From: DATCHW01 sp036508135
Lineage (GTDB): Bacteria > Bacteroidota > Ignavibacteria > Tepidaquicellales > Tepidaquicellaceae
Reading direction: 5' to 3'
Assembly (NCBI GenBank): GCA_036508135.1
Contig: DATCHW010000026.1
Coordinates: forward strand, 1 to 59,942
DNA length: 59,942 bases
Part shown: in pieces, positions 58,017-59,942 of the stretch
How positions within the stretch are numbered: position 1 is the first letter of the stretch
Layout: every line of letters begins with the position of its first letter
Position numbers and translations under genes: made by a program
Notes under the pieces: generated by a model
The model's input: the letters and a program-made list of their open reading frames with translations, nothing else
The model's database searches: none
Told to the model about the DNA's origin: nothing

Positions 58017-59543
58017 TTATTGAAAATTCATTTTAAAAAGTAACCATTTACCGGTTTTATGATAACCAAACTGGTTCCAGGAAAAATCGCACGAATAAAT
58101 TAAATCATTTAAAGGAAAAGAAGCATTTGAATTTAATTTAAGACGTGATAAATATTTATCGAAATAATAATTTCCCCTGAAATCTGTTGAATCGACAGAG
58201 AAAGTAGAATAATATCTAATCTTATATTTTTGCAAATACTTATTTATATCTCCAGACTTCAAATAACTCAAGTATTCAAAACTATTAATTAATCCATCTC
58301 CATTTACTATTTTTCTCTCTGAAAAAAACCCGACAATTCCGGTGATATCTACCTGGAATATATTTTCATTTTCACTAACATAATTACACAGATTTTTTGC
58401 GTAATTATACACAGATTTAAATTTATCGTTTTGTACACGTGTAAAATATAGAACGATAATAAACATCAAAGAAAATATTATTAACAATGAAGCAAAATAT
58501 TTCGATTTTAGATTCAACAGAAGAGCTAACTGAAATGCCGTAATAAGTGTTGGTAAAGTTAAATACCATTCTCTTATTGAGTTTGCATTAAACATCAGAT
58601 GAAGAAGAAGAAATACAAAACTCCCTATTGAACTGATAAAAAAAACTATAAATATATTTTTCTCTTTTACCGGCAACAGTTTAAATTTTTTATACCAATA
58701 ATAAATCTGTAATATCAGCCCTGAGAATACAAATAATAAGCGGGGCAATTGGTTAATGAATTGATTCTTATAAAGGAATAAATTTTTTATATTTTCTATG
58801 AGTACAATTTGGGGGAAGGTATTTACTATAACAGCCGAAATTGTTGAGATATTTCCAAAGAAAAAATAATTTATCGAATAATATATTAACGCTGTTAGAA
58901 TAAGAAAAAATAAATTAGTTATTAAATAAATTTTCCTATTTTCTTTTCGGCTAAGAAAATAGTCGGAAGCTAAAATGAAGGGAATGACTGAATATAAATA
59001 ATCGGTTCTTGTGAGAAAGATCAAAGGTATAATCAATAATTTCAGATAAAAATAATTAATTCCATATAAATTTTCTCTGATAATGAAATATAAATAGATA
59101 AAAAATAAAAGACTTAATAAATGAGTTTCCAATCCGAAATCCCTTATAACAGTCAATATCAGAAAAAAAGGAATAAATAGAAAAAATTTATTTTTATAAT
59201 TATCGGTGAATTTTAATATCCTATATATTATCATCAGCGTTAATCCTATCAATATAGAATCTGCAAAAAATATTGCTCTGTATAGGACCTCAGGAGAAGG
59301 ATTAGAAAACAAATGAATTAAATAGAAGTAAAAACTTAGCAATAAAAAATAAAGGGGGTGATATCCATTAGTAGAATTGACGCCATCAAAAGATGAACCA
59401 AGTCCTTTTGAAAAATTATCAGCAGTCTTTATATAAAAGAAAGCATCATCATGAGAGAAATTCAGTAGAAAATTGAATGGTAAAAAAGCCGAAAAAGAAA
59501 TAATTAATAAAGTAAATACTAATATGAGTAAAAGATACTTCAT
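58017..59543 (-). CDS. GT-C-like multi-pass membrane glycosyltransferase, copy b
   Basis: 508 residues, the same length as copy a and colinear without visible gaps; most residues are identical (for example SREWYLT-type, FSERK/RVVNGDGLINSFEYLSY and DSTDFRGNYYFDK segments). The loop with the acidic pair (FSHDDAFFYIKTADN) is preserved, so both copies may be active. It starts 10 bp after the WecG-like stop codon, implying one transcript. Differences cluster in the loops (for example NSQLYNKLP against KNQFINQLP), which could reflect different substrates. The lineage-specific duplication looks recent. Confidence 0.82.
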   Translation of the reverse strand: MKYLLLILVFTLLIISFSAFLPFNFLLNFSHDDAFFYIKTADNFSKGLGSSFDGVNSTNGYHPLYFLLLSFYFYLIHLFSNPSPEVLYRAIFFADSILIGLTLMIIYRILKFTDNYKNKFFLFIPFFLILTVIRDFGLETHLLSLLFFIYLYFIIRENLYGINYFYLKLLIIPLIFLTRTDYLYSVIPFILASDYFLSRKENRKIYLITNLFFLILTALIYYSINYFFFGNISTISAVIVNTFPQIVLIENIKNLFLYKNQFINQLPRLLFVFSGLILQIYYWYKKFKLLPVKEKNIFIVFFISSIGSFVFLLLHLMFNANSIREWYLTLPTLITAFQLALLLNLKSKYFASLLIIFSLMFIIVLYFTRVQNDKFKSVYNYAKNLCNYVSENENIFQVDITGIVGFFSERKIVNGDGLINSFEYLSYLKSGDINKYLQKYKIRYYSTFSVDSTDFRGNYYFDKYLSRLKLNSNASFPLNDLIYSCDFSWNQFGYHKTGKWLLFKMNFQ

Positions 59544-59553
59544 ACTCGGTTAA

Positions 59554-59942
59554 CTATTTAGTAAAAATTAATTTAATTTTAGATTTAATCACATTAAATG
59601 TAAAAATTGGAATACCAAGCAGGTATCGTTTCCATAATCTTCCGGGTTCGTATAGTAATCTCATCAACCACTCGAGTCCCAGTTTTTGGAAAGTCGCTGG
59701 ACCTCTAACTTTTGTTCCTGAAAATATTTTAATACCTCCGCCTACTGCTAATATTACATTAGAATTTATTTTACTGAGATTATCTGAAATCCATTGCTCC
59801 TGCAGAGGAAAACCGAGACCCACAATTAAAATATCCGGTTTTGAATTATTTATACCGGAAATAACTTTTTCGGTTTGATAATGATATCCTTCATTAAATC
59901 CGGCAATATTTAAATCAGGATAATTTGTTTTTATTTTATTAA
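59554..59942 (-). CDS. WecG/TagA/CpsF family glycosyltransferase (5' truncated by window edge)
   Basis: The frame is open to the right edge (first complete codon ends at 59940), so the gene begins outside the window; the GTG at 59823 is an internal Val (ILIVGLGFP), not a start. The visible ~129 residues are the second half of the family: NSKPDILIVGLGFPLQEQWI, VGGGIKIFSGTKVRGPATFQ and LEWLMRLLYEPGRLWKRYL, the last being a hallmark. Members transfer N-acetylmannosaminuronate or similar sugars to a lipid-linked precursor in the cytoplasm for surface polysaccharides. It likely heads a transcript with the GT-C-like genes. Confidence 0.9.
   Translation of the reverse strand, partial: NKIKTNYPDLNIAGFNEGYHYQTEKVISGINNSKPDILIVGLGFPLQEQWISDNLSKINSNVILAVGGGIKIFSGTKVRGPATFQKLGLEWLMRLLYEPGRLWKRYLLGIPIFTFNVIKSKIKLIFTK

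Overview
The window looks like chromosomal DNA from the Bacteroidota/Ignavibacteria side of the FCB group. The main evidence is a set of secreted proteins that end in the type IX secretion (T9SS) sorting domain with the NYPNPFNPVTKI-type motif common in Ignavibacteria. Supporting evidence is A+T-rich intergenic DNA, large S9, S8 and C25 peptidases, an alpha-2-macroglobulin homologue and PAS-rich hybrid histidine kinases. No rRNA, integrase, transposase or CRISPR array is visible. One complete tRNA (Asp, GTC) is present.

Layout. 1-3.6 kb: tail of a hybrid kinase, two arrays of a 38-bp tandem repeat, a sensor histidine kinase, an element-rich gap and two small conserved-looking proteins. 3.7-6.1 kb: a two-half protein of unknown function whose 5' end is duplicated, a broken and an intact tRNA-Asp, and a membrane TPR protein. 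6.2-15 kb: a DEAD-box helicase with a foldable leader; then, on the minus strand, an S9 peptidase, a Spy/CpxP-like periplasmic protein, a TPR protein and a triple-PAS hybrid kinase. 15.2-21.4 kb: a 2051-aa alpha-2-macroglobulin. 21.6-26.3 kb: nitroreductase, AAA/DUF4143 ATPase, a polysaccharide deacetylase remnant, an Rh50-type ammonium channel and a toxin-antitoxin pair, separated by dispersed palindromic repeats. 26.5-33.6 kb: a complete drug-efflux-type operon (TetR, membrane-fusion lipoprotein, two ABC ATPases, TolC, two ABC-2 permeases) behind a clear promoter/operator. 33.6-34.6 kb: a DUF559 endonuclease gene embedded in a repeat family. 34.6-41.5 kb: S9 peptidase, T9SS subtilase and a large T9SS protein. 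41.8-45 kb: TrmB-type regulator, PiT phosphate transporter and its DUF47 partner. 45.1-56.2 kb: a T9SS protein and two tandem C25 (gingipain/PorU-like) proteases, each with an ILEI/FAM3-like domain. 56.3-59.9 kb: two near-duplicate GT-C-like membrane proteins and a partial WecG/TagA glycosyltransferase.

How the parts fit together. Most of the window serves the cell envelope: secreted and surface-anchored proteases, a protease trap, small-molecule efflux, ammonium and phosphate uptake, surface-glycan enzymes and two-component sensors. Gene order and overlaps support two operons (efflux; PiT plus DUF47). The regulatory DNA of two genes (the TetR-type and TrmB-type regulators) can be read directly as TTGACA-N17-TAtaAT-like promoters overlapped by palindromes.

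The most unusual aspects are: (1) at least five families of short palindromic repeats, which bracket a toxin-antitoxin module, surround and partly encode a DUF559 endonuclease, and have inserted in frame in a T9SS sorting domain; (2) a segment containing the wecG 3' end plus the first codons of the next gene, recurring upstream of three different genes; (3) C25 protease-ILEI domain fusions in tandem; (4) a bacterial Rh50 channel whose signal peptide lies in another reading frame; (5) a split YbhF-like ATPase pair with complementary degenerate sites. All functional calls are from reading motifs; no database search was possible.
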